IMG/VR virus record: IMGVR_UViG_3300037189_031290
Span: 1 to 22,880 of that record
Reading direction: 5' to 3' (one strand)
Length of the DNA stretch: 22,880 bases
DNA from: a virus
Shown: in pieces, positions 1 to 8,437 of the stretch
Layout: each line of letters starts with the position of its first letter
How positions within the stretch are numbered: the first letter of the stretch is position 1
The notes under the pieces: model-generated
Told to the model about the DNA's origin: nothing
Database searches by the model: none
The model's input: the letters and a program-made list of their open reading frames with translations, nothing else
Position numbers and translations under genes: made by a program

Positions 1-1154
1 CTGAACTTCAACTCGTCTCTGGTAATTTCTGCCTGGCGACCAAACCCCATGGTGGTGTCTGGCTTCATGCGGCTGGCAGGAACATTCAATGACTGATACA
101 ACTTATTTTGGAAATAGTTGATGTCGTCAATCTGTCCCAGATTTTGTCCGCCATCCAGGGTGGTGATTTCCGTGCCTTTACCACCTTCGCGGCGTGGCAT
201 CCAGAAGTCTTCCAACATGCTCATGGTTTTCTTTTCGTCGCGAATCTCACCAGTAGCCGCATCATAGGTTACCTTGTTGCGATACTGGTTCATGATGCTT
301 TTTACATAGGCTTCGGCCTTGGCCTTGGGCAGGTTACCAACGTCGATGTAGAAAATTCTGCGCTCAGGGGCGCGTGTCATGCGGTAAATTACCAGACTGT
401 CTTCAACCATTTTTAACTGGTTAATGACTTTGATGGACTTCTGCAGGTAACTCAGTACCATGTTTTTGTCCAGATCCAGCAGACCGCTGGTACAATAGGC
501 TATGCTATCCACGGATATTTTTAAGCCCTGGGCTGAATTGGCCGTTGTTGGCAGAGTACTGATCAGGCCCTTTTCATTGAAGACGAAAAATTCTTCAATG
601 TTGTTGATAAACTCCACACCGGATTGCTGGTCCTTGGTTTTATTGATCTTGCGTACTTTTTTAATTTTACGGGGATCAATATAACGCAGTTCCTGTATAC
701 CCTGTTTAGAGTTTGATGTATTTACAATCTTATGATAGTAGATACGCCCATCAATATACCAACGCTTAAAAATATCGTGACTTTTACTGTTAAAATCCAG
801 CAACTTGAGAACTGTTTTAAATTCTTCGTCGATTAGATTTTTAACTGACTTGCTAAGTTCGACCTTTTCCAGGTCGATTTTAACAACTGCCTCGTCATCC
901 TCTGCGGCTACTGCTTCATTGACAATATCTTCAATGGCAGTATCGGCATCGGGATACATGGCAGCGTCACGATAACGACTAATTAAATCATTTTCGTTTT
1001 TCGCAATAACGTCAATGTCAATAAAGGTGCCGAAGAAGCCGCTGGCATTGATAGCTGCGGCTCCGTCGTCATTTTGTGGGGTCACGAAGCTCTGTTTAGG
1101 AGCTTCCTTGACCTTCTTCTGTATAGTGTAACCAAATAATGTAAGATCAGCCAT
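1..1154 (-). CDS. gp20: Portal vertex protein gp20, C-terminus cut by window edge
   Basis: This gene forms the dodecameric portal at the unique head vertex, through which gp17 pumps DNA and to which the neck attaches. The frame starts at ATG 1154 (MADLTLFGYTIQ) and stays open to position 1, giving about 384 codons; T4 gp20 has about 524, so roughly 140 C-terminal residues lie outside the window. The strongest evidence is the T4-type core: RMTRAPERRIFYID at residues 258-271, then a stretch near residues 315-335 containing EDFWMPRREGGKGTEITTL, then LYQSLNVPASRM. These are hallmark portal segments of T4-like phages. It starts 10 bases after the gp19 stop, with only an A-rich leader and no strong Shine-Dalgarno, so it may depend on translation from gp19. 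It is the last gene visible in the 18-19-20 series. The assignment is very secure. Confidence 0.96.
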   Translation of the reverse strand, partial: MADLTLFGYTIQKKVKEAPKQSFVTPQNDDGAAAINASGFFGTFIDIDVIAKNENDLISRYRDAAMYPDADTAIEDIVNEAVAAEDDEAVVKIDLEKVELSKSVKNLIDEEFKTVLKLLDFNSKSHDIFKRWYIDGRIYYHKIVNTSNSKQGIQELRYIDPRKIKKVRKINKTKDQQSGVEFINNIEEFFVFNEKGLISTLPTTANSAQGLKISVDSIAYCTSGLLDLDKNMVLSYLQKSIKVINQLKMVEDSLVIYRMTRAPERRIFYIDVGNLPKAKAEAYVKSIMNQYRNKVTYDAATGEIRDEKKTMSMLEDFWMPRREGGKGTEITTLDGGQNLGQIDDINYFQNKLYQSLNVPASRMKPDTTMGFGRQAEITRDELKF

Positions 1155-1164
1155 GTTATTCTAT

Positions 1165-1782
1165 TTAAATTGATCCGCCAAAAAGGCCACCACCAACACC
1201 ACGGCCGACATTGTTCAATACATTGCCAACGCTCAGAATGTTATCGAATTTGGTCTCAAAGTGTTGATATTGGAAGGTTACTGTATAAGTTTCAATGGTG
1301 TCATTGTCACCATAGCTTAGAGCAATTTCCGACATATCAATGGGGAACGCACTTTTTATTTCATATAATTTCAATGGATTGTTGTTGCGATCCAACTGGG
1401 TTACATTGATGTTCTTTGAATAAACAAATGGGTTGGTAAAACCGGTATTGTCTTGCAAACCGTTCATACCTGCCATCCATTTTTCCATGGCATTGCGGAT
1501 ATTAAAACTAACATCGTTCATGACTGTGACTGTCCAGGGGGCAAAAGTTCTTTCGCCACTGAATTTAACTTCACGACCACGGTATTGCACGATGGTTGGA
1601 TTGACTACGCTTCCTGGCAGTGTTGTGGCACTGCACAAAAATGCGCCTTGCACGCTTGCAGCAGCACCGGCGCCAACATAATCTGGAAAGCTCAAAGCAA
1701 CAAAGAACTGGTTGGCACGAGCACCACCACCAGTCATGTTGGATTTGAACTGATCTACATTAAAAATTGATCTTTCGGCCAT
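1165..1782 (-). CDS. gp19: Tail tube protein gp19
   Basis: The 205-aa product is the tail tube subunit that polymerises inside the sheath and forms the DNA channel. It begins MAERSIFNVDQF and contains the tube-type segment GERTFAPWTVTVMND near residues 75-90 and a C-terminal strand TYTVTFQYQHFET. T4 gp19 is 163 aa; this protein is longer, with an insert near residues 35-60 and a glycine-rich tail (GRGVGGGLFGG) after the last strand. The ATG at 1782 is preceded by AGGAGA at an 8-base spacing, which supports this start. It lies 24 bases downstream of the sheath gene and directly upstream of the portal gene, the same order as T4 18-19-20. The call rests on fold-typical sequence plus this synteny. 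Confidence 0.93.
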   Translation of the reverse strand: MAERSIFNVDQFKSNMTGGGARANQFFVALSFPDYVGAGAAASVQGAFLCSATTLPGSVVNPTIVQYRGREVKFSGERTFAPWTVTVMNDVSFNIRNAMEKWMAGMNGLQDNTGFTNPFVYSKNINVTQLDRNNNPLKLYEIKSAFPIDMSEIALSYGDNDTIETYTVTFQYQHFETKFDNILSVGNVLNNVGRGVGGGLFGGSI

Positions 1783-1806
1783 TTTATTTTTCTCCTATGT
1801 GTTTGA

Positions 1807-3732
1807 TTAAGCGCCGACTTCTTCAAAGGATACACCGGTACGTGTTGCCACAAAGTTCAGTGTAATGAAGTTGATGCTCTTGTTAGGCTTGATATAGATA
1901 TCGGCAACAAATTCATTGCGGTCAATAACATCACCATTATTATTTGAATCATCACAAACAACTTGGAAATCAATGATACCGCGGCGGCCCTGAACATCGC
2001 GTAGGAATGGCTCTACTAAACTGTTAAACTGTGCACGAGTGAATGCATCGTTGAACTCGAACAACTGGAATTTAGCTGCGGTTGAAATGGCTTTTTCCAG
2101 CACAATGAACAGACGGCGTACATTGATGCGATCAAATGCGCTTGGTCGTTGTGTGCAGGTCTTATCGCCGAACAGAATTGTACCGGCACCAGGTTGTTGC
2201 ATAACTGGGTTAATCTGACTGCGATACAGGTTATCACGATCAGTTTTAGTTGGGTTCCAGTTTAACTTAACAACATTCTTGATCTGACCGCGGCTATAAC
2301 CACCTGGGCTATACCATGGCTCGGATTGAGCGTCGGTGCGAACTGCACACCCTGCGATATCACCGGCCAGCGGCAACCAACGATATACGTCGTTGTAACG
2401 GTCATATTGATATTTCCAACCGCTGTCCATTACGGCATAGCTGCTGTCGATATTAAAGTTTGTATTGCGATCATTGACAACTGCAGTGCCAGTGATCAGG
2501 TCCTTGCTGGTTGGGCTGGTAAACACCACGCAGTCACGGCGAACTTCGGCAACATTGTTGACCACATAGCGAGCAGTGTTATTATCTGCAGTTACACCCA
2601 CAACTGGAATTAAACTAACGTCATAGGTTTCGGTTTGTGCAAGTCTGGCATATTCTGTCTGCAGCAGACCGTCGGTTGGTGTTACATCTACACCACCACT
2701 TAAACTGCGGCTCTGTGCCTGACTCCACTTCTTGAAACCACCGCTGGTTGGAACAACGTTGCCTGAACCAACTGTGAAGCCTGCAGAGCTAACTTCATAG
2801 CTGTTATGGCTACCCCAGTAAATATACTGGCTACCCAGATTGATGTAGGTTGGGTAGTATAGGCTTGTACCATCGGTATCTTTGGCATCGGTTGCCTTGC
2901 TCAGTCCCTTATGAATTTCCAGGATGGTTCCTGCAAATCCAGAAATAGCGCCGTCTTCGTCAACAACTACAACGTGTATTTCGTCATAGATTTCAGCAGT
3001 GCTGGGCTGACCGGTCTTATCCAGAGCAAATTTAGTATTGCTTGGACGACGGTCAACGTTCTGCCAGAACTCCCACAACATTGTACTGCTGGTTGTGCTG
3101 GGTGCAACACCGGTAGTGTTGGTGAATGCAACTGTGGTTGCACCCGTGGCAGCGTCGGCTGTCAACTGGAAGCGATATGTACCGCCGGCAGTAGTAATTT
3201 CTAACCAGCTACCTTTTGGTGCTGGACGAGTCAGAGCCGAAACCGTGGCACCAGTGGTGTACAGGGTTGAAACTGAGCTGAGGCTAACATCGAACTGATA
3301 GCTGTTGTAGTCACAGGCACTGACTTTTAAACTGTTACCCAAGGTACCTGGATAACGAGCAACATATTCTGTGCTGGTTAATGTGGGTGCTGTATAACCA
3401 GGACCACCTTCATAGTGGTTTTTATTCTTAACCAGTGGTGCTGTGCCTGCAGCAGACGCATTGCGAGATACTGAATCGGCGACACGGCTAACCTGCAGAT
3501 TGTTACCATAGGACAGGAAGTTAGCAGCAGTAAACCAGAAGGTATAGTTGCTGTTATCGGGTTTACCGAATTGATTGTACAGGGCTTTTTCACTATCTAA
3601 TGTGATGAACTCTTCACATGGTCCCCAGCTGAAGTTGCCAACGAACGCACCGGCGGTTGTAGAAACCTGAGGTACGAATAGGCTAACGTCACGCTCTTGG
3701 ACCAGTACGTTAGGCGAAACTTGGAAAGGCAT
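1807..3732 (-). CDS. gp18: Tail sheath protein gp18
   Basis: The 641-aa product is the contractile sheath subunit, close in length to T4 gp18 (659 aa). The start is MPFQVSPNVLVQERD at 3732, preceded by AAGGAGA with 5-base spacing; an in-frame ATG at 3762 would add ten residues but has no comparable site. The N-terminus carries the usual VSTTAGAFVGNFSWGP and FWFTAANFLSYGNNL segments (about residues 25-85). The C-terminus carries EFVADIYIKPNKSINFITL followed by NFVATRTGVSFEEV, the conserved sheath domain that binds neighbours and the tube. The middle, about residues 90-350, is less conserved and probably forms the outer protrusion. A TATAAATA late promoter lies 60 bases upstream, so gp18-gp19-gp20 can be made as their own transcript. 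Confidence 0.96.
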   Translation of the reverse strand: MPFQVSPNVLVQERDVSLFVPQVSTTAGAFVGNFSWGPCEEFITLDSEKALYNQFGKPDNSNYTFWFTAANFLSYGNNLQVSRVADSVSRNASAAGTAPLVKNKNHYEGGPGYTAPTLTSTEYVARYPGTLGNSLKVSACDYNSYQFDVSLSSVSTLYTTGATVSALTRPAPKGSWLEITTAGGTYRFQLTADAATGATTVAFTNTTGVAPSTTSSTMLWEFWQNVDRRPSNTKFALDKTGQPSTAEIYDEIHVVVVDEDGAISGFAGTILEIHKGLSKATDAKDTDGTSLYYPTYINLGSQYIYWGSHNSYEVSSAGFTVGSGNVVPTSGGFKKWSQAQSRSLSGGVDVTPTDGLLQTEYARLAQTETYDVSLIPVVGVTADNNTARYVVNNVAEVRRDCVVFTSPTSKDLITGTAVVNDRNTNFNIDSSYAVMDSGWKYQYDRYNDVYRWLPLAGDIAGCAVRTDAQSEPWYSPGGYSRGQIKNVVKLNWNPTKTDRDNLYRSQINPVMQQPGAGTILFGDKTCTQRPSAFDRINVRRLFIVLEKAISTAAKFQLFEFNDAFTRAQFNSLVEPFLRDVQGRRGIIDFQVVCDDSNNNGDVIDRNEFVADIYIKPNKSINFITLNFVATRTGVSFEEVGA

Positions 3733-3737
3733 GGTGG

Positions 3738-3744
3738 TCTCCTT
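3738..3744 (-). promoter_or_regulatory. Shine-Dalgarno site fixing the gp18 start
   Basis: On the minus strand this reads AAGGAGA, followed by CCACC and then ATG at 3732. It selects the MPFQ start over the upstream in-frame ATG at 3762. Confidence 0.85.
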
Positions 3745-3791
3745 GTATATTAAACCATTCAAAAAACGGATGGATCAGATTTGTTATCTTT

Positions 3792-3799
3792 TATTTATA
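3792..3799 (-). promoter_or_regulatory. T4-type late promoter box for gp18-gp19-gp20
   Basis: The minus strand reads exactly TATAAATA, the T4 late promoter consensus recognised by a gp55-type sigma with the sliding clamp. It lies in the 78-base gap between the gp17 stop and the gp18 start, one of the few true intergenic spaces here. The exact octamer, its orientation and its placement are all as expected. Whether this phage encodes the late sigma cannot be seen in the window. Confidence 0.75.
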
Positions 3800-3810
3800 T
3801 CAATCGTGAT

Positions 3811-5496
3811 TTAGAGCCAGTTTTCACCGGGTTTGTGTACTGTCCATAAATCGCCATCCATTACGAATTGTTCGGGTTTTTCTGATTCTCGTCCATCGTC
3901 GATGAACCCAAAGGGTGTTAGGTCATCTTCAATCTGACGAATTTGATTTTCATACATCGTTTCACGGATGTTGAGGTTGGTTAGATCACGAAAATATGGG
4001 TTGGTTGTCAGCCAGCTAAACAGAACCAGGGGCATGACCAGATCGTCATGATATCCTTCGTCGGCAGCATAGCTGTCTTTGGCCTCAACAAAGGTTGAAA
4101 ATTCACTGATAATATCCTTGTCCCAGACCAGCAACCGCTGAGCTTCAACCAGAGTTTTAAGCTGACTGCAGCCGATGCGTTTGACTTTTTTGTCGGTGCG
4201 AACTCCGCATTGCACTGTGCGTCCGCCGAATCCTCCACTGACAACTTGGCCCTTGGTACCGTCGCGGTTGATCCAGAGCATGTTTTCATACTCTAGCTCG
4301 TGATACAGGATGTCGGCAATCTGCTGACCATTATCGTTGATTTCAACCAGAATGTGTGCGTTGTTGTAGTTTCTGGCTACTGTGTGAATAATGCTGGGAT
4401 ACAACAACGGTGTTACTCGATTGTCACGATACTTGGCCACCACCTTGTAAGGGCTGTTTGTAATATCAATGACGACGAATGCTGAATAGTCGCCGCCTAC
4501 GCCGCGACTGGTGTCTACAACAATGACATAGGCACTGGCTGGAGTCAAGGTCTTGCCATCTTCGTCCAGGGTTGCCCGTGCTGGTTCTTCCAGCACATCT
4601 AGATTGTCGCGACTATAAATTGGACGCCGCGGACTAAACTTGCTTAGAGTGTCGGCATTCAACAGTGTATAGCTGGAACCCAGGAAGTTACACAGAACCT
4701 CCTGAGTGAACTTGACATCGCCCAGAACCGCACGCTGTTCATTGGCCCAGCGTTCATCGCGACCAGGTATGGCAGTATAGGGTATGAACAGATTGACAAA
4801 GTCATTGAGTCCCTGTTCAGCATCATTCCAGAACTTCCAGAAGTGATTGTAGCCCAGTGGCGTCGATGACATCAGCACCTTGGTGGTTTCACCGGCCATG
4901 ATGGTTGGATAGGTGGCTGTGAAGAACTCTTCGGCTATGTTGTTGGGTATGATGGCGGCTTCGTCGATGTACAACCAGTTTACGGACTTACCACGAATAC
5001 CCGAAGCTGCGGTAGCTGCGGTAAATACCTTGCTGCCGTTTTCTAATTCAATGCTGCCCTTGTTCCATTCTTTCACGCCCTGCTGCAACCACAGTGGCAG
5101 ATTCTCATACATGCCCTGATAACGACTCATGACTTCTCGAGCCGCTGCTGCCTTGTTGGCCAGTATGGCAACTGTTTTACTGTCCTGGAATAGAGTGTAC
5201 CAGAGTATGCAGGCCGCTGAAGTAATTGTCTTACCCTGCTGGCGACCTTCCATCAATATAACCTTGCGGTTATTCAGAATGACATTGACTTTTTCTTTCT
5301 GACATTCATAGAGTTTGAATGGAACCAGACCATGGTCCAGACTCACAATCTTGCAATAGGTTTCAATGAAATAAATTGGATCGTCAATACACTTGACAAT
5401 TTCCTCCAGCTGCCATGGCTCATAGTCAATGGCAAACCCGAGTTGCTTTAATCGATTGTTGCCGTTATAGCTGGGTTTGAGTTGACGACTGAACAT
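3811..5496 (-). CDS. gp17: Terminase large subunit gp17 (packaging ATPase and nuclease)
   Basis: The 561-aa protein is the motor that docks on the portal, translocates DNA by ATP hydrolysis and cuts the concatemer. The ATPase domain shows a Walker A motif GRQQGKT at residues 84-90, Walker B LYIDE at 175-179 with the catalytic Glu179, and a coupling motif SST at 210-212. The C-terminal RNase H-like nuclease has the expected acidic residues: Asp328 in VVDTSRGVGGDYSAF, Glu385 in ILVEINDNGQQ, and Asp484/Asp485 in EEGYHDDLV-type context (ADEGYHDDLVMPLVLF). T4 gp17 has about 610 aa; this one has a shorter N-terminus. The start at 5496 is preceded by AAGGTGA and overlaps the end of gp16 by 32 bases, so the two subunits are probably coupled in translation. 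No intron, intein or frameshift interrupts the gene. Confidence 0.97.
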   Translation of the reverse strand: MFSRQLKPSYNGNNRLKQLGFAIDYEPWQLEEIVKCIDDPIYFIETYCKIVSLDHGLVPFKLYECQKEKVNVILNNRKVILMEGRQQGKTITSAACILWYTLFQDSKTVAILANKAAAAREVMSRYQGMYENLPLWLQQGVKEWNKGSIELENGSKVFTAATAASGIRGKSVNWLYIDEAAIIPNNIAEEFFTATYPTIMAGETTKVLMSSTPLGYNHFWKFWNDAEQGLNDFVNLFIPYTAIPGRDERWANEQRAVLGDVKFTQEVLCNFLGSSYTLLNADTLSKFSPRRPIYSRDNLDVLEEPARATLDEDGKTLTPASAYVIVVDTSRGVGGDYSAFVVIDITNSPYKVVAKYRDNRVTPLLYPSIIHTVARNYNNAHILVEINDNGQQIADILYHELEYENMLWINRDGTKGQVVSGGFGGRTVQCGVRTDKKVKRIGCSQLKTLVEAQRLLVWDKDIISEFSTFVEAKDSYAADEGYHDDLVMPLVLFSWLTTNPYFRDLTNLNIRETMYENQIRQIEDDLTPFGFIDDGRESEKPEQFVMDGDLWTVHKPGENWL

Positions 5497-5914
5497 CTAT
5501 CACCTTTTCACCTTTGTTGCGCAATGCCTTGATCAAATCGTTGGTACTGCCAGCAAACACAATGTTGTTCTGTGTGCCAATCTGTTGTTGTTTTACTTCT
5601 TCAGGAGTCTGCAGTTCTTTTTTGGCCTTCTGCAGCGCCAGCAGATCCTTGGCAGTTTCTGCCACTGTCTTGATTAACTGTCCAGTGACTTCGAATGCTC
5701 GAGGGTGGTCACTTTGTGATGCCACTGACATCATGTTGTCCAGCGCAGTTTCCCCCTTGCTTACCAGACGACGCAGTGTTGCGCGCGCCATGTCAAAATC
5801 GTCCTGAACCTGCGGTGGGCTATCTGCTACCACAGCAGGTACAGTTGCCACTGCTGTTGGCGCAGTACCAAACTTATTGTCCAGAGCATTGAATGCATGT
5901 TTATCTTGTAACAT
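5465..5914 (-). CDS. gp16: Terminase small subunit gp16
   Basis: The 149-aa product is the probable small terminase that recognises DNA and regulates gp17. I chose ATG 5914 (MLQDKHAFNALDNKFG) because it resembles the start of other T4-like gp16 proteins; an ATG at 5962 would place 16 unlikely residues inside the upstream gene. The centre, about residues 38-105, is predicted helical and charged (DDFDMARATLRRL to LLALQKAKKELQ), matching the coiled-coil oligomerisation core of gp16. The end is a charged segment with NDLIKALRNKGEKVID. The start overlaps the upstream fibre gene by 14 bases and the end overlaps gp17 by 32. The Shine-Dalgarno is weak (GGGA), suggesting coupling. Identification rests on position, size and helical layout. 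Confidence 0.88.
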   Translation of the reverse strand: MLQDKHAFNALDNKFGTAPTAVATVPAVVADSPPQVQDDFDMARATLRRLVSKGETALDNMMSVASQSDHPRAFEVTGQLIKTVAETAKDLLALQKAKKELQTPEEVKQQQIGTQNNIVFAGSTNDLIKALRNKGEKVIDVQSSTQTQL

Positions 5915-7670
5915 TGAATCCCAGTGTATCAAAAGCCAGATAGGTTTGTGCTGCTGGCGCAATGGTGGATGCCACTACTGCATTGGTAAGTAAGAAACGC
6001 AGAGTCTGTCCAGTGGTTGGGAAAATTGCGGTGTTGGCCAGGTTGGTTTCAGTCAACAATTCGCGATCCGGACTCATGGGCAACATTACCGTGGTATTGC
6101 TGGTTAGGCCAGTAACAGTTCCGCGGCTAACAACCTCCATGGGCGCGCCCTGAATGTTGGTGCTAATACTGCTGTGATGCATGCCATAACCATACAAATA
6201 TAGTGCGGGGTTCTGTGTGGTAAATGCTGGATTCCAGACAACATTTAACTTGGCAGCAATGCCTGGAATTGGTGGAACAAATGTTAGGTTACTGCTAAAG
6301 AAATTTTCTGCAGTAGCAGTTGCTGCGGCACTGGTGGTAAGCGGTGTTACCTGTCCAGTTGTAACGATTGTTCGGCGGTAATTGCTGTGTGACGCAGTAG
6401 CTGGGTTAATTGCACCTGTGGACGCCAGTCTGCCCCAGCTATAAAAGATGGTGGAGTCGGCCACTTTATTCACTGTAAATGGCAGCGGAACCGGAGTACC
6501 GGCAGTATCGGTTCTAACACAGCCAAGTCGGCGCACCACACTCCAGGCACCGGTAACTGCGCTCAGTGCACTGATGGCAGCGTTAACTGTCTTTTGACTG
6601 GTTACCATGAAGTCTGGAGCTCCAGTAGCATTGCTGGCTATCAGGTAAATATAATACCAGGTATCCTGCACAATTGATCCGTCAATTACGGCATTGCTAC
6701 CAGCAACACTCCAGCCAGCGGCCCAGGTTTTTGTCATAGTACTGGTATTGGCAATCAGAGCCAGTACGCTGGTTGTACTGATGTTGGCAACATCGGCTGT
6801 ACCAAAACTATAGTGTACTGCCGAGCCAGCGGTTACCGACAAAGTAGCTGCCACTGAATTATAGCTATACAACAAGCCCTGACACAGGTGAGGATAATAG
6901 CGTGGATCAATGCCTATGTTTCTGGATACTTGTGTGGCGTCGCCGCCGCCAACCAGACCATTGTTAACTGTAATACTGAAAGAACTGCTGGCAAATCGTT
7001 CGCTGTATAGTTTAACAAAACCTGTGTGAGCAATGCTGTTGCTGCTATCTGAAATGTTCTTGGTGGCACCAGTAGCCACGTCCAGCACCGGTGAACCATA
7101 TAGTCTAACGCCGTTGCTGGATGATGACAATAACTGTGTATAGGATGCAGTATCTTCGGCCGAAGCAACAAAAATTTCTAAACCATATAAGCCGCGAACT
7201 GTCAGTCCTGTTGTATAAACACTGACGCTGGTAACGTTGGTCAGTCCCAGGCCAAGGTGCCATTCACCGCGTGTGGATGTTGACACACTGGTGTTTCTGC
7301 CCCGGAATGTCCACATTCTGCGTCCATTGATGATGGCATTGATACTGTTGGGTGGCCCAGTCAGATCGTTGTCAACGCCGGCCAGGCCTGCATTGTTGGT
7401 CAAATAAAGCAGAGTTTGACCATCGTTACCCAGAGTGCGCATACTGGTTGAACTGACACTGACAAACTTTTGCTGAGCAGCACTGTAACGCAGTGCATTG
7501 CCAGTCACCTTGCTAGTTTCATCGAGTTCAATAAGTATGGTGCCCGAGGTTGACCCTGCCAGGGCATCGTAAATTTCAACAAAGTTGCCATTGATTTTGG
7601 CGCCGCCAGCATACAGGCTGTCGCCATCGTTGTTGTTGGGTGTTCCTAAATTAATCGATTGATAAGACAT
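5901..7670 (-). CDS. Fibre-like virion protein inserted between gp15 and gp16
   Basis: This 589-aa protein is rich in Ser, Thr, Gly, Ala and Val, typical of beta-rich phage fibres. Residues 12-37 contain the recurrent phage tail-fibre N-terminal motif of the type NDG-D-L--A--KIN-NF-E-YDAL (here NDGDSLYAGGAKINGNF then VEIYDAL), thought to mark proteins attached to the virion. The rest has no enzyme motif I recognise; residues 225-245 carry a SSFSITVNNGLVGGGDAT segment resembling trimeric fibre shafts. T4 has gp15 directly followed by gp16, so this is an accessory insertion. The start at 7670 is preceded by a weak AGGATC site, 17 bases after the gp15 stop, with a possible late promoter in the end of gp15. 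Exact location on the particle is unknown. Confidence 0.72.
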   Translation of the reverse strand: MSYQSINLGTPNNNDGDSLYAGGAKINGNFVEIYDALAGSTSGTILIELDETSKVTGNALRYSAAQQKFVSVSSTSMRTLGNDGQTLLYLTNNAGLAGVDNDLTGPPNSINAIINGRRMWTFRGRNTSVSTSTRGEWHLGLGLTNVTSVSVYTTGLTVRGLYGLEIFVASAEDTASYTQLLSSSSNGVRLYGSPVLDVATGATKNISDSSNSIAHTGFVKLYSERFASSSFSITVNNGLVGGGDATQVSRNIGIDPRYYPHLCQGLLYSYNSVAATLSVTAGSAVHYSFGTADVANISTTSVLALIANTSTMTKTWAAGWSVAGSNAVIDGSIVQDTWYYIYLIASNATGAPDFMVTSQKTVNAAISALSAVTGAWSVVRRLGCVRTDTAGTPVPLPFTVNKVADSTIFYSWGRLASTGAINPATASHSNYRRTIVTTGQVTPLTTSAAATATAENFFSSNLTFVPPIPGIAAKLNVVWNPAFTTQNPALYLYGYGMHHSSISTNIQGAPMEVVSRGTVTGLTSNTTVMLPMSPDRELLTETNLANTAIFPTTGQTLRFLLTNAVVASTIAPAAQTYLAFDTLGFNVTR

Positions 7671-7687
7671 TTAGTGATCCTGTTAAA

Positions 7688-8437
7688 TTAGAGCCCATTG
7701 TTTTCAACATAATTAAATGTATCCGTGGGCAAAGCATCCACTGGGTCGGTTGTTATATTGTATTTATCAAGTTGTTGATCAAAAGCAGGATCATTGAATA
7801 CATTGGCCACGGCTGAACGAATGATACTCTGTGACTCGGTGGGTCCATAGTAGTATAATTTCAGAGTAAATGTATAGGTCCAGATAATGGTGCGTCTGCT
7901 GTCAAGGTCGCCTTCGAAATCATCTTGAAATGTTACGCTGTTAAGGATGATGGGTAGGTCGTGTTTTATGCCCAGCTCCGGAATATAGTTTACGGTTACA
8001 TTGAAATCGGGATTGAACGCTGGTGCAATCTGTTCAAAGATCTGCAATCCGTCATCCTGATTTTTGGTATAACAGTACAGGTTCATGGTAATGTTATAGG
8101 GAGTGGGTCCATACACACGATTGGCCTTGGTCTGACTGGTAACCTGACTAAAAGAATTTACATTGTTGATTTTACGTGCGCCATCATATTCAAAAGAAAT
8201 TATCTCAAAACTCATGCGAGGAAGAATAACCTGTTTCTCTAGTTTGTCTGCGTCTGGCAGAGCCTGAATGCGTGCCAGCATTTTATTCTTTGCTGCATAG
8301 GCCAAGGGCACGCGCAGGGATTGAATAACATTGCCACCGGCATCGCGACGTCGCACTTCCAGATTGTTGAACATTACGCCAAAAGCAATGACTGCTCTGC
8401 GTGTTGTCTGATGATAGAACGTTTTTCCTTCAAACAT
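7688..8437 (-). CDS. gp15: Tail completion protein gp15
   Basis: The 249-aa product corresponds to T4 gp15 (272 aa), the hexameric terminator that caps the tail tube and sheath and joins the tail to the neck. It begins MFEGKTFYHQTTRRAVIAFG, followed by FNNLEVRRRDAGGNV and RVPLAYAAKNKML, matching the gp15 pattern of an N-terminal helix and the 'RVP-TYA-K' strand. ILPRMSFEIISFEYDGARK (about residues 70-88) and the later DSRRTIIWTYTFTLKLYYYGP are also typical. The ATG shares one base with the stop codon of gp14 (TAATG), indicating tight translational coupling. The function follows from family and synteny. Confidence 0.93.
   Translation of the reverse strand: MFEGKTFYHQTTRRAVIAFGVMFNNLEVRRRDAGGNVIQSLRVPLAYAAKNKMLARIQALPDADKLEKQVILPRMSFEIISFEYDGARKINNVNSFSQVTSQTKANRVYGPTPYNITMNLYCYTKNQDDGLQIFEQIAPAFNPDFNVTVNYIPELGIKHDLPIILNSVTFQDDFEGDLDSRRTIIWTYTFTLKLYYYGPTESQSIIRSAVANVFNDPAFDQQLDKYNITTDPVDALPTDTFNYVENNGL
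7761..7768 (-). promoter_or_regulatory. Possible late promoter (GATAAATA variant) for the 589-aa fibre gene
   Basis: The minus strand reads GATAAATA, one base from the T4 late consensus TATAAATA. It lies inside the last codons of gp15 (encoding DKY), 91 bases upstream of the fibre gene start at 7670. It is supported only by the similarity and by an identical variant before the 974-aa gene. Confidence 0.4.

Noticed and set aside
108-684. Plus-strand open frames over the left end
   Set aside because: They are antisense to the portal gene, whose minus-strand frame contains unmistakable gp20 motifs.
3733-3762. Upstream ATG at 3762 for gp18
   Set aside because: It lacks a Shine-Dalgarno and adds residues (MNGLIYKETT) foreign to sheath N-termini; the start at 3732 has AAGGAGA.
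3733-3810. Transcription terminator between gp17 and gp18
   Set aside because: A run of T occurs on the coding strand near 3760-3770, but I found no GC-rich stem before it; the gap is better explained by the late promoter.
3811-5496. Intron, intein or homing endonuclease in the terminase gene
   Set aside because: Terminase genes of phages can be split, but here all ATPase and nuclease motifs follow in one uninterrupted frame of normal length.
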